A stretch of 64,000 nt of DNA, taken from NCBI GenBank assembly GCA_006538405.1, contig BJKQ01000015.1, positions 868,001 to 932,000 on the forward strand. Reading direction: 5' to 3'. Below the pieces are notes generated by a model that did no database searches, had not been told where the DNA came from, and saw only the letters and a list, made by a program, of their open reading frames with translations. The stretch is from Hansfordia pulvinata (lineage: Eukaryota; Ascomycota; Sordariomycetes; Xylariales). Shown piece by piece: positions 22,577 to 33,110 of the stretch. Position 1 is the stretch's first letter. Each line of letters opens with the position of its first letter. A program made the translations under genes and the position numbers.

Positions 22577-24156
22577 CTAGTCCGTCGTGGGCTTGTAAAT
22601 GATGGTGGTCACATACTAGGCAAGCTTTAGCAATCTGTTCCCACTTATCGTACAAGTACAAGTATGCAGACTCACCTTGCTCATGTAGCGCGTTGTTGCC
22701 GAGACTGCGAGCACGTTGTTCTTGATGCTGCTGGTGCCAAGATGGTTCAGCACAGTGTGGTTGGGCATGTTGAGAACGCTGTTGTCATCCTTGATCAAGG
22801 TCGTGTTGTTCAGGATGGGCTTGCTGAGGAAACTCGGCAGGCCTGGAGGGTTGCTGAGTTTCTCCAGCGACTTGGCTGAGATCTTGTAGGACGAGCTCTC
22901 TTCAGCCTGGTCAAAGTCGGACAGGTACCGAGGCAGGTCTTCGGCAAAGTGCTCAACAGGTGCAATGGACTTGGTCGCTGGAGGCTTGGGCACACCGTCG
23001 TGCATTGCTATCGTCGAAGCCTGACGCGACGGCAAGGCTTGCGCCTCCTGGCTGGACTTGGGCGCCGCCGTGTCAAGGTTCAGATGCCTCGCTGTCGCAT
23101 CCTCCCCACTGGCTTCGATGTAGTTGACTAGATTGTTGCCGAAGTCGACCGTAGTGGGGAGATCATGCGATGTTTGCATGTTCCCATCAACCAGGAACTT
23201 GATATGGTGCGTGCCGGGGAAGACATTGATGGTGGTCTCCAAGACTCCTTGACGGTCCTTACTGTGGAAGCAGTCAGTTCAGAGTCGATCCCAAAGCTTC
23301 TAATCCGGATGAGCTCGGCTGGCACTTACGACGGGTGTAGTCTTTGTTTCCTGCTCCACTGGAAAGGGGTACCGGTCACATAGACCTTTTGGCCACCTCT
23401 CAGCCACTCGACCCGCGTGGGAACAGTGGGCCTCGACTTGTCAACTCGCAACTCCTCCGAGTCATCCTCGTCTGTGGCGTTACTTAGACCAGACGCACGA
23501 CGGTGGAGATTGCTGGGATCGTCAAGCGCGGATACATGATCAACAACAGTGCCTGGATCAGTGGGGACAGCGATGGGCGAGCCAGGGGTGTGAATTTCCT
23601 CTTCGATGGGCAGCGGCAATCTCGGAGGGCGCGCCATTTGATACGAAAGGTCAGTGATGCTGCCCGACGCCGGACCCGAGGTGAGGATACTAGCCTCGTA
23701 CTGGGAGTCGTCGTGATAGGGAGAGTACTGCGGCTCGTGAGCGGCGGCAGCGGCGGCAGCAGCAGCAATAGGATCAGAATGAGCCGCGGGGACATCTAAC
23801 GGCTTGGTAGGCTCATCATATCTCCTGTCAATGGGACGGGCCCGCGAATCCGAGGTTCGGGGGGGAGACTGATGGGTGTTGGATGGAGGGGAGGGATGGA
23901 GAATGGACAGCGGTCTCGACTGGGAATTACGATTGGAGATCGTAGAGCCCTGTGCCTGGACAACAGAGGCCTCGGGCTCGGCAGGCGCTCGGGCGTGGTG
24001 GTGGATATTAGGGATCAAGTTCCGGGGGTCCTTCTTGGAGGCGCGGGGAGAGTCGTGGGACAGCGAGTGGGAGTGAGAGTGGCCAGTAGAGGCTGAGGCG
24101 GCAGAGGACGAGGAGGTGGGGGTGGGCGCCTTGTTGGTGGACGGGTTGTTACCCAT
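22577..24156 (-). CDS. AMPK/SNF1 beta subunit (Gal83/Sip2-like)
   Basis: Three exons: 24156-23330, 23261-22676 and 22615-22577; 483 aa. Introns have GTAAGT/CACAG and GTGAGT/CCTAG ends. The beta subunit scaffolds the SNF1/AMPK kinase and directs its localisation and substrates in glucose and energy signalling. The N-terminus MGNNPSTN fits N-myristoylation. A long disordered Ser/Pro/His-rich stretch fills residues 1 to about 245. A glycogen-binding AMPK_CBM domain spans about 248-330 (VEWLRGGQKVYVTGTPFQW, then INVFPGTHHIKFLVDG). The C-terminal ASC interaction domain follows (LPRYLSDFDQAEESS, LNHLGTSSIKNNVLAVSATT, RYMSKYVTTIIYKPTTD). The last 13 codons come from a 39-nt exon. The ORF is intact, without the frameshifts seen in other genes here. 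Confidence 0.95.
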
Positions 24157-25049
24157 GATGGCGTCTCGGGACAGCCACGACAGGCCTGTCCGAAGCTGGG
24201 AGAGGGAAGCGAGAGCCAACAGGGGGTGTGTGGATAGAAAGGGGCTGGCGTAAGCAACGCAGCACTGGCTCAGGCGGGCGCAGGTGCAGCTTGAGGCGTA
24301 CGAGCAGCCGTAGCCGCCGGCGATAGCTGGGCTGGCCTCGGCTCTTTGGCCCGCGTGATGCGCAAATGTCTTATCTCGGGACGGGCCTGCCTGCCTCAAG
24401 AGAGCCGCCGGCTTCAAGGGGCAGGACGGTCGACTGGTGATACCCAGGCCGGCAACGGCACCCGGGACTCAGGAATCTCGCCGCGTACGATAAGGGGGGA
24501 TGGACGAGCTCTGGACCCAGTGACGGAACTGCAATGCTGGCGGCGGCGGCCAAGCTGATGCCCGATTGGGGAGGTCAAGGGCTCACGTGGTGGACGGGAG
24601 TTTGCACCCTGCAGATGGCCGCAGTCAGGGCTGGCCCAGATGACGTCGAGGGCGGCTTTGTGCCAGGTGTCGCTGTTGCGACTTGAAACGACTATGGTAG
24701 CCGCGCAATCTTGAGCCGAGAGACCGGAGGCAGAAGGACCGAGAGCCAGGACCGTGGGCAAGAGGCGGCAGTATATCGCACGGCCCGACTCGTCGAAGTA
24801 GACGCGAGTTTTTTTGGGGGGTGATGTGGCAGTCGGAGGCGATGGGCCTGAGTTAACCTCGACGGCGGTGAAAGATGGCAACGACAAAGGTCGCGAGGTG
24901 GCAACCAGCTCGAGTCGGGGCGATGTCTCTGGGAGTTCAACTATGCTGAGATTGTTTCCTCGCTGCCCGGGTTCCTGGGTTGCTTGTCGTTTGGCTGCTG
25001 TCTAGGCGGCGCGGGCTGAGGAATGAGACAGGGCGAGGCTGTGCCTGGC

Positions 25050-25075
25050 GAGACGAGACGAGGCGAGGCGAGGCC
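25050..25075. repeat. GAGAC/GAGGC pentameric repeat
   Basis: Five adjoining pentamers of the type AGACG/AGGCG lie in the region upstream of the AMPK beta gene. Confidence 0.7.
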
Positions 25076-26360
25076 CGGCGGAGCGAGACGGGAGAGGCAG
25101 CTCGAGGGTCGCACAGAGTCGCAGGCAGGGATAGAGATGGTGGATGGTGAATGGGACGGCGGGTCGAATCGGGAGAGGCGGGATGGGTCGCGGGTTCATC
25201 CAGTCGTCATCCAGAGACGAGGCGAGGCGATTCGATTCGACGGACGAAAAGCGCGGATTGCCGGATCGGCGCAGTCGGGACAGATGGGCGCGCGGCTGAA
25301 AGCAGCGATGGCGTCGAGGGGGGCAAGTGCTGGATGAAGCAGCGTGGGTTTGAGCCAGAGCGCTGTCGGGACTAAGGAGAGGCTCGGGTTGAGCACGGCG
25401 GCAGCGTTGACGACGGGAGGCTCTGGAGGTAACTTTGGTAGTCGTTTGGTTTGCCCACTGCCCGCCGACTGCCCGCCGCCGGTGCCGCTGCTGTCAAACG
25501 ATGCCCGCCGCGGGGTACAGGGTACATATGTCGACGGCGCGCTACTGGCCACCAGGGTAGATTCAGGGCCTGCATTCGGGTACTTCCAGCCGGTGAAGCC
25601 GTACCCGGTACGCTCCCATCCCGAGTGAACGCTGAAGAGCCCCGCCAAACCCCTCCATTCAACGGATGGATTCTTGAATGGGAACGGGCCAAGTACTCGT
25701 ACTCTAGCACGCGATGAGGCATTGATATCGAGTCCGTTATCCACACTCGGACTATAAACCCCGGCTTTCTCAGGTCGAAATTGCATCAGATCGAGTAGGT
25801 ACCTATTTGAATGGCACTTCCTACATGTAGGTTGGCCTTCGCGAAAGACTCTCCAACTGAGGGACGCACTGAGTCACCTCCACTGAGGGTACAGCTCCCG
25901 TTGTGCTACCGCACTGCTGACAGGCCTGACAGACCGGTGGTAGGGTTCTCTCGCTCTAAACCTTCACCGGCTGCAGTCATGGTCAAGTCCTCAGTGTTCT
26001 GGACGTGTCTCGGCATCCAGGTTTGTCAACGTGGTTTCAGAAGCTTCTTCAGAGAAGCCAGGCCGAGTTGCAATACCCCACGGGGCGGGGACGACCCTTG
26101 AGGACGGGACGATGTACTGCGACCCTGGAGGGAGTATGAATTGAAAAGTCGATGCAGGGAGGGTACTTGACGTATCCTTCGCCCAGAAGTCCGGGCAGGA
26201 CGGGTTGATTGGACCAGAGCTGATTACGGGGTTCTGCTGCCCCAAAAACGCACCTGGTCACCTACTCGTAATGTCTTCCAGACCCATTCGTGTCAGCTAG
26301 CCAGAAGAGGCTAGAGCCGGTGAATAGACCGGCTCTCTGGCATGTGTCGTCATCTCGTCC

Positions 26361-26385
26361 TCGTCTCGTCTCGTCTCGTCTCGTC
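26361..26385. repeat. (TCGTC)5 pentameric repeat
   Basis: Five TCGTC units about 280 nt upstream of the start of the membrane-protein gene, followed at once by the palindrome CGCGACGTCGCG. Confidence 0.85.
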
Positions 26386-26665
26386 GCGACGTCGCGACGC
26401 CGGGCTGTCATTTGCTTTGCGACGCGACTCCAAAACTCCCGCCACACGCCCGGCGAGGTTTTCAGCTCTCATACACCTGGCCAGGTGTACGCACCAAGAT
26501 GCGAATGCGTACTTGCAGCTCCTCGAATGCGCCCAACACAAGGCTGTCATCCGGCGACCATCCCTGGCCTGGTCGTCTGCCGACTCTGGGCCCGTGATCC
26601 GTCAGCTGTGTTGTCCGTCCTCTCCAACACCCAGTGAACTATTCGCAGTCCAGGGGACACGCAAG

Positions 26666-27892
26666 ATGGACGAGTCTTTGGCCACCGGAGGCTGGCTCTC
26701 GCCTTTGTACACTGCCGGCGCCATCCTGCTGTGGTCCGCCAAGTTGCTCCTACGCCTCTTCTACATCCTCACCATCCCTCTGCACTACCCCTTGTACTAC
26801 GCCTACGCCTTCGTTGTCTTGCTACTTTCTCCCATCTGGTTCACGGCCAGCTGCTTCCACGCGGTCTTCAGCTTCGCCCTAGCTTTCATAGCTCGTCTCA
26901 AGGTGTGTCGCCTGCCACTACCAACCAGCTTACTCTCGGGCACTTCTCTTCTCGTTGCTGACTCGGTCCCCAGTACCTGTACATATATGTGAGTCTCTAT
27001 CCGCATTCGTGGCATCCACGTTGTCGTCGTGCAACCCATCGCCGAACCGGGTCATCCTGCTGACCCTTCCCCAAAGCTCTCTTGCGCCGCGGTCATCGGC
27101 ATCCTATTCGCCTGTGTGCTGTACGGGACCTCGAGCCTGATCTTTGTGGCCCTCAACATCGACGCCGCCAGCGCCCGGCGCAGAGACCGGGAGCGCGCCG
27201 AGCTCGAGGCGGCGAGCGTCAGCAACGAAGACGCCCTCGCGGCGGAGCGGGCATACCGCGAGGACGGCTACGGCCACGGGCTCCCCGATCGCGCGCATCT
27301 GGGCAGCACCCCGCCACCCAGCTACGGCTCCGCGCCCGCCTCCGCCTCCGCCTGGTCCTCCGAGTACTGGTCCCAGTACTCGAGCGACAGCGGCGGCAAG
27401 CGGAGGAAGGGCCTGCTGGCCCCCTCCTCCCTGTGGGCCAGCACATCCACCCTCCTCGGCGCCATCGTTGGGGGCGGCGGCGGCGGCGGCGGCGGCAGCG
27501 CCGCCGGCTCCGAGTCGCCACCGCTCGCTGCCCTGGCCAGCACGAGCAGGAAGCCTCCGAGGACAACGGGGGGCGGCAGCGGCAACAGGAAGGAGAACCG
27601 GCGCCCTCCCTCCCCTGGCTTCGGGAGGTCGCCCGAGAGGAGCGAGCGCCGCCGGCTGCTGCGCCAGGCCGGCGCGAACCCCAAGCTCGCGGCGGCGGCG
27701 GCCAGCGACCTCGACTACGGCTACAGCAGCGGCGCCCTCCGGGACGAGGGCCACGGGCAGGGGCAGCAGCACCCCCACGCGGGGATGGCCAGGCGGCGCA
27801 GCGGCGGTGGCGGAGGCCCGAAGCCGAGGGGCATCCGTAGCCTGCTCGCCCAGACAATTCACGAGGAGAGCAGCGAGAGCGGATCGCTGTAG
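26666..27892 (+). CDS. Multi-span membrane protein of unknown function, with a 15-nt exon
   Basis: Three exons: 26666-26902, 26974-26988 and 27077-27892; 355 aa. Introns have ends GTGTGT/CCCAG and GTGAGT/AAAG. Skipping the 15-nt middle exon keeps the frame but removes YLYIY from a transmembrane run. The N-terminal 110 residues are strongly hydrophobic and form three or four helices (LYTAGAILLWSAKLLLRLFY, YYAYAFVVLLLSPIWF, FHAVFSFALAFIARL, VIGILFACVLYGTSSLIFVA). The rest is a basic, Ser/Gly-rich cytosolic tail with a nine-Gly run and PPSY and SPERSERRRLLRQ segments. The layout suggests an ER or plasma-membrane protein with a disordered regulated tail. I do not recognise the family. Confidence 0.7.
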
Positions 27893-28352
27893 GACGTCTG
27901 TTGGGGCGGGCTGGCTTGGGGTGTGCGTGTGCGTCGACCTGCGAGAGGGCGCACAGGAGCAGAGGGGGCGCGTAGGCAGGCACAGTTTTCGTTGCTGCCG
28001 TCAGGTCGTTCTCAAGACGACCATGCATGCATCAAAGCCTGCCAGGATCACTTTGCTGGTAGTTGTAACGAGCTTGGATTTATGCTATTAAACAGTATCG
28101 ATCAGTGTACCGGGGTAGATCGGGGCACAGAACGAAGCGTCGAAGTCAGCATCGGAGCCAGTCTCAGTGCTCGAGCAGCCGCGGTAGCATTGCCTGCTCG
28201 TTCAACACAAGTTCGACGCGTTAACTGCCGGTAGAGTAGCTTGCCGTGGCTTTAGAGTGACAGGTCCTGGACACACGAAACGCCGGTCTGTAGATGCAAG
28301 TCCGGAAAGGTTCAGCAGTCTTCCATGAGAGCCTGGAGCTTGATCATGCTGA
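27893..28352. other. Convergent intergenic
   Basis: Only presumable 3' UTRs of the flanking genes are expected here; I see no other feature. Confidence 0.4.
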
Positions 28353-28943
28353 TCAGGCCTGCGAGATTTTCTTTTGATCCACCTTCACCCGCTTCCCTTC
28401 GGCTATGGCCAAGTATTCCGGTTCCACCCTAAGGATGTTTTGGAGGCTCCTCAAGATGTAATTTGAAGTTCTATGATAGTTGGCATCCGTCAGAGGATTG
28501 CGGATGGACGGGTCGGGGATGTTCCGGAATAAGACGGCTTGGATGTTGGTCATGGTGATTTCGTCGTGGATTATCATGTAGGCCTCCTGCATCTTCGTGA
28601 TCATATGGTCCATGACAGTTGGCCACCAGGTTTGAACACCTGACGCATATTGCCATAGAGTGGGTTGAAACGCGTACATCAGCGAGTTGTCCCCTCCCCA
28701 CTTCGCGTCGCCAGCGATGACGATGACGAAGTCCCTATGGCTCGTCATCTTAGCACTCCGCAGCTTGCTGGACCCCGTCTTGCATTCTCCGAATTCGACC
28801 TTGGTCTCGAAGAGTTGTCTTTTCTCGATTGTTGAGCCGGTCGTCGGCGGATGAGCTACCTCTGCGGATGCCGGGACGGCGACGGCGGCAGCGGCGGCGG
28901 CCAACAGGCCCGCGATGGATAGAAGGCACTGGTGGAACTTCAT
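28353..28943 (-). CDS. Small secreted protein of unknown function
   Basis: A single exon of 196 aa whose ATG lies in a good context (GCTACCATGA). It begins with a signal peptide (MKFHQCLLSIAGLLAAAAAA VAVPASA). A likely Kex2 cleavage site at about 46-48 (STIEKR before QLFETKVEFGECK) would remove a short propeptide. The mature part of about 150 aa has one cysteine and contains SHRDFVIVIAGDAKWGGDN and TWWPTVMDHMITKMQEAYMI. It ends VKVDQKKISQA. No catalytic motif or known domain is apparent. Being small, secreted and processed at a dibasic site fits an effector-like protein, which is inference from form only. Confidence 0.6.
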   Translation of the reverse strand: MKFHQCLLSIAGLLAAAAAAVAVPASAEVAHPPTTGSTIEKRQLFETKVEFGECKTGSSKLRSAKMTSHRDFVIVIAGDAKWGGDNSLMYAFQPTLWQYASGVQTWWPTVMDHMITKMQEAYMIIHDEITMTNIQAVLFRNIPDPSIRNPLTDANYHRTSNYILRSLQNILRVEPEYLAIAEGKRVKVDQKKISQA

Positions 28944-31322
28944 GGTAGCTCGAGGGCTATAGGTGTCAGTGTGCGGCCAGGGGAAGGACAGTCTTGTTTG
29001 GCTTCAGGTGCTCTGTGAGGTCGTTGAAGGGGATGGGATAGGGGATTAGGAAGGGATGCTTTCGTTCGTAGGACACTGGCCGGTGCTGCCACTGGCCTTT
29101 TACATGTGGCCTCGAGGCGGCCCATGAGCTTCCAATGGTCATCTCACGACGGCTCACAGGACTTGAATGAGTATCGGTAGAGAAGGAGAAGAGAGGCGAC
29201 AAGTCCTGCAGCAAGGTGACCCACGGTGCTGATCTGACAAAGACGAAGCTGGCACCGCCAACGCCACACGATGTCCATGCGCACCGGAGAGTTAGCACGA
29301 GGACAAGGTACAAGAGCAGGCACATGTCAAGTATGAATGAAATGTACTCTTAAAGGGGCTCACATCAGCGTCCAAGCAAAAGCGACTTGCGCCGGGCTTT
29401 TTGTTTTGGGTTGAACGCGGTCAGATCGAGAGCAAACGAGGCACACAACGCCACTGGGGCCTGGTTCACAAATAAGAAGGTACATCAACAAGAAAAGGAA
29501 AAGTTCATGAAAAAGCCGCATCTACAAGGGCTGCAACATCGGCATCATGCTAGCTTTGAAGCGAAGTCGGGAATATGAGCGTGGCAGCTTTGCAGGTGGC
29601 AATAGGTCCCCTGCGCCACGACGTCTTACTTCACGTCAGTATTACCTGTATCCGCGGCTCTACAGCAGACACGACAGGGTTTAGATTGGCGCTGGAACAG
29701 AAACTGCTGCATCTCAGCAAACTCCGCAACACCAGACCAGAGATAGACCCCCGTTCAGTTGCAGTGGCACTCACGGCTATGAATAGCTTCACAGGCATGT
29801 CTTGGGTCCATGGGACGAGGAGCTCTGCTTCACACGTGCGCCAAGGGTCAGCCGAGTCATCTTTGACCGGCCCATTTGCCCGAATGGCGAGTTTGCTCCT
29901 CAGGTAAATATCGTCCCAGCTACCTCGCACCCGGGGTTGCTACCAGAAGTTGTTCTCGCCTAGAGGCGCAGATCCCCTCGCAACACCCCCCTGAGGCTCT
30001 GGCGGTTCTGAAACCCACAGGCGTACGGAGCGGTGTTCAAATACGGGGTACATATCGCGTTGCCGAGACCGTTGGGCGGAGGGGAGGCCGAGCGAAGGCG
30101 GCGAAACCGTCAGCGGCCCAGGACCAGTCCGAGCCGCACCTCGGGCGCTCTGTCGTTGCTGTTGAAAAAAGGGAGCAGCGGACACTAAGCCGGAGGCTGT
30201 TGGGGACGCAGCGTGGCGCTCGACGGGAAGAGCAAGGAGATCAGGAAAGCACTTGATGGCGTGCGGTCCGCGTCTGCTAACCGTCGGCGGTCACAAGCTT
30301 GCTATCATACTGTTACCGAAACTGCGAGTCGCAAACACTCACATCTTCAACTATCGTCACTCTCATCTCATTGGCAATGTTCGTGCCATTTTGGGTTGAA
30401 GCTGTACGAGTGGGCAAACAGCAAAAACCGCCGGAACCTCCTCACTCCCAGCTACAGCCTCCCGCCATACCCATGCTCAGTCCACGCGGCACGGAGTGCT
30501 CGGGCTCTGAGGGTCTGTCAAGCTCCTGAGGAGATTGTGCATAGAAACACCCTCCACGAGAAAGGCAGGGTGTTCAGCAGCTCGATGAACATTGTGGTGC
30601 AGCTTCGCCGGGCTTGAAAGATTTTTGAAGGGATAATGCGAATGCGAGGTAGAAATCACAACGGTAGAAGACGGGAATAGCAACTCGAACCCAGCTAATA
30701 AGCCCGGTATTGAGACATCCGCCGAGGCTGCGCAAACTCTCTAAAGCCAGACGATACCGTTACACGCGGCCAAGCCCACCCGTGGTGGCATCTCTGCTCC
30801 TCGTGGCCTTGTCGGGGTGCTCGCGCGCCTGCAAACACCCCTCGACGCGCCTCGACTGCCATATGCGCCAGACGTCGAAGGAGCCGCAGGAGAGCGCACC
30901 CAGCTGGTGCCCCCGCCCAGAAGCGGAGAGTAAATTGCCAAGGGGCTGAGCGGGCATTACCAAGAAAAGAGCTGACGATATCCTACAGCAAGCCAATTCA
31001 ATGGAAGGCTGGTTGGCTATAGTACCCAGTCACTGGTCTCAGGGCCGGCAATTTCGGCCCTGTCCACCTAGTCAATCACAGCGTCGCGACAGTGCACGTC
31101 ACCGAATGGGCAATACCGCGCACAGTTGGAGATGGGTTCATGACTTCATTCGTATCCGTAGCCGGCCACGCGAGCTGCTGCTGAAGGCAGGGGCTGCTTT
31201 GCGCGCACTGCACCGACAAGCGGCCGCGACGCAGAACGCGCGACACGGCGGTGAGAAGAACACGAACATGACGGCGGAGCGACGACGAAAGAGAGAAGAA
31301 AAGAAATAAGAAGAATCGACGG
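28944..31322. other. 2.4-kb intergenic region
   Basis: Promoter of the small secreted protein at the left and the 3' region of PGA2 at the right. Open frames of 60-134 codons occur on both strands without any recognisable feature. No RNA gene was found. Confidence 0.4.
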
Positions 31323-31814
31323 CTAATCCTCTAACAGGTCGGCAATGTCCTTGTCCTCCTCCTCGTCTTGCAGCTCCTGCAGGCGCTTCTCCTCGACGTC
31401 GAGCATCTTCTTGATGACGTGGCGCTGGCGGCGGCGGGCCTTCTTGCCCCAGTCGGCGGCGGTCGAGGCGCCGGAGCGCGGGGCGCCGCCGTTGTTGTTG
31501 TCGTCCTCGTCGTCCGTGTCCTCGGGGATGTCGACCTTGCCGCGCAGGTCGTTGGGGGAGATCTCGGCCTCGCGCTTCATCTCCTCGGCGTTGGCCTTCT
31601 CCATCTCCTTGACCTGGTGCTTGGCGCCCATCTTGACGACGTAGGGGCGCAACAGGCAGTAGGCGCCGACGATGATGACGAGGCGGATCCACTGCTGGGC
31701 CGTCATCTCCTTGAAGGTGCCGGCGACGTTGGTCGAGGTACGCTGGACGAGCAGGCCGCCGAGCTGCGAGACCCGGTCGATCAGGTGCTCGATCATGCCC
31801 TGTAGCTCGTCCAT
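31323..31814 (-). CDS. PGA2: Pga2-family ER/secretory trafficking protein
   Basis: A single exon of 163 aa. Pga2 proteins are small ER-membrane proteins needed for maturation and export of Gas1 and alkaline phosphatase in yeast. The sequence begins MDELQGMIEHLIDRVSQLG and has one transmembrane helix at about 42-62 (WIRLVIIVGAYCLLRPYVV). A charged segment follows, KMGAKHQVKEMEKANAEEMK, with the characteristic ISPNDLRG downstream. It ends with a basic RRRQRHVIKKMLDVEEKRL stretch and an acidic DIADLLED terminus. A pentameric GATGC repeat lies 77-106 nt upstream of the ATG. It is divergent from the CENP-S gene, 855 nt apart. The symbol is by family resemblance. Confidence 0.8.
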   Translation of the reverse strand: MDELQGMIEHLIDRVSQLGGLLVQRTSTNVAGTFKEMTAQQWIRLVIIVGAYCLLRPYVVKMGAKHQVKEMEKANAEEMKREAEISPNDLRGKVDIPEDTDDEDDNNNGGAPRSGASTAADWGKKARRRQRHVIKKMLDVEEKRLQELQDEEEDKDIADLLED

Positions 31815-32668
31815 CTTGGCGGTTGGTGTATTGGGTGTTGTTGGGAGAAGGGGATTGTGTGGTGGTGGTGGTGGCCAACTGGGGTCCTGCGATGCGATGC
31901 GATGCGATGCGACGCGACGCGCGGGTGGACAGAGGGAGGACGGTGGCAGGAATTGGGCGACGCCGACAGGGAGCGGAACAGGGCAATGCGAAGCAGAGCT
32001 GCGAGTCAGACACTGGGTCGAGCTGAGGTGTTTATGCTTTCTCGCGAACTGGGAGGCGACTGTTGTGAGGGAAAAAAAAGGCAGCGAAGGAGGCAGCAGA
32101 GACCCACGAGTACGATACATCCACATGTACGCCCAAAAGGCGGACGGAGCACCCGGCGTGGGATGGATACGGCGCGGTACTTGGCGAGAGGCGCGCGATA
32201 AAAAATATGCTGGGCTAGCTGGGCGCAGCCAGAGCGCGGTACTTGAGGCTGCAGCGGCGTTTCTGGGAAGATCCAGGTAGCGCAGACCAACTGGGAGATG
32301 AGTCTGGGGCAAGCGCAGGTACCGATACCCCGGGGGCCTTATCCACCTCATCCATCCATCCCACCTACGAGAAAGCGGGTGCTCATCCACGACGAACGCG
32401 CCACAACACGCCTCGACATTGACGCTTTGAACTTGGGTCCTCCAGTCCCGTTGCGTCAGCGACAGGTGCCCGCCTCGAGGTCCCACGCCGGCGACCCGCG
32501 CCCCGGCCAGACGCGTCCGGATCCGACGGCGCCGTTCTTCAGCATCGCGACCGTCTCCCTCCGCATCGGCCCAGGTTTATCGTTCATTCCTCGTTGCTGC
32601 TTAGAGGCTCACAGCCGCCTGTCCACCATCGCCCTCACCTCACAATCCTCCCCCACCCGTGTCGCAAA
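31815..32668. other. PGA2 / CENP-S divergent promoter region
   Basis: Shared regulatory region of PGA2 and CENP-S. Long frames here continue the PGA2 frame into its leader and are not coding. Confidence 0.5.
31891..31920. repeat. (GATGC)4(GACGC)2 pentameric repeat
   Basis: Six exact or near-exact pentamers in the PGA2 leader or promoter. The same repeat occurs at nearly the same distance upstream of LOC1. Confidence 0.9.
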
Positions 32669-33110
32669 ATGGCCGACGCCGCCGACCAAGACGTCCGCGA
32701 GGTACGTGATCCCCTCCCGAACCCGCGACCCCGCGCGCCCACTTGCTGCCCCTCATTTTCTAACTCGCGCCCCTTCCCGCCCGCCCGCAACACTCCAGCG
32801 CCTCAAGGCCGCCCTCTGGTTCGCCATCGGCAAGATGGTCGACGAGGAGACGCTGCGACGTAACCGCAACGTCACGCCGCAGTTCATCGGCGCCCTGACC
32901 GAGATGGTCTGGTCCCAGGTCGAGAACGTCGCCCTCGATCTCGAGACCTTTAGCCGTCACGCCGGCCGCTCCACCGTCACCACTGACGATGTCCTCCTGC
33001 TCGCCCGCCGCAACCAGGATCTCCACGCCATCATTCAGGACTTCGTCGACCAGCAAAAGGCCGACAAGGCAAAGACCAAGGCTAAAGCCGGCACTACTGC
33101 TAGGAGATAG
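32669..33110 (+). CDS. CENP-S / MHF1 histone-fold protein
   Basis: Two exons, 32669-32701 and 32799-33110, separated by a 97-nt intron (GTACGT/CTCCAG); 114 aa. CENP-S (MHF1) pairs with CENP-X (MHF2) in a histone-fold tetramer that acts at kinetochores with CENP-T/W and at stalled forks with the FANCM/Mph1 helicase. The first exon codes only MADAADQDVRE. The second gives the histone fold: RLKAALWFAIGKMVDEETLR, then VTPQFIGALTEMVWSQVEN, DLETFSRHAGRSTVTTDDVL and LLARRNQDLHAIIQDF. A Lys-rich tail ends TTARR. The length and all four helices agree with the family. Confidence 0.93.

Larger units (their letters stand above)
24157..26665. other. 2.5-kb divergent intergenic region
   Basis: Shared upstream region of the AMPK beta gene (left, minus) and the membrane-protein gene (right, plus). 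It contains GAGAC/GAGGC pentamers (25050-25075), two TACTCGTA octamers (25694, 26263), a TAGGTACCT element (25797), and a TCGTC pentamer run followed by a CGCGACGTCGCG palindrome (26361-26397). No gene is supported. Confidence 0.5.

Noticed and set aside
22334..22630. 98-codon plus-strand frame with a hydrophobic start
   Set aside because: It has a non-ATG opening and overlaps the last AMPK beta exon in antisense.
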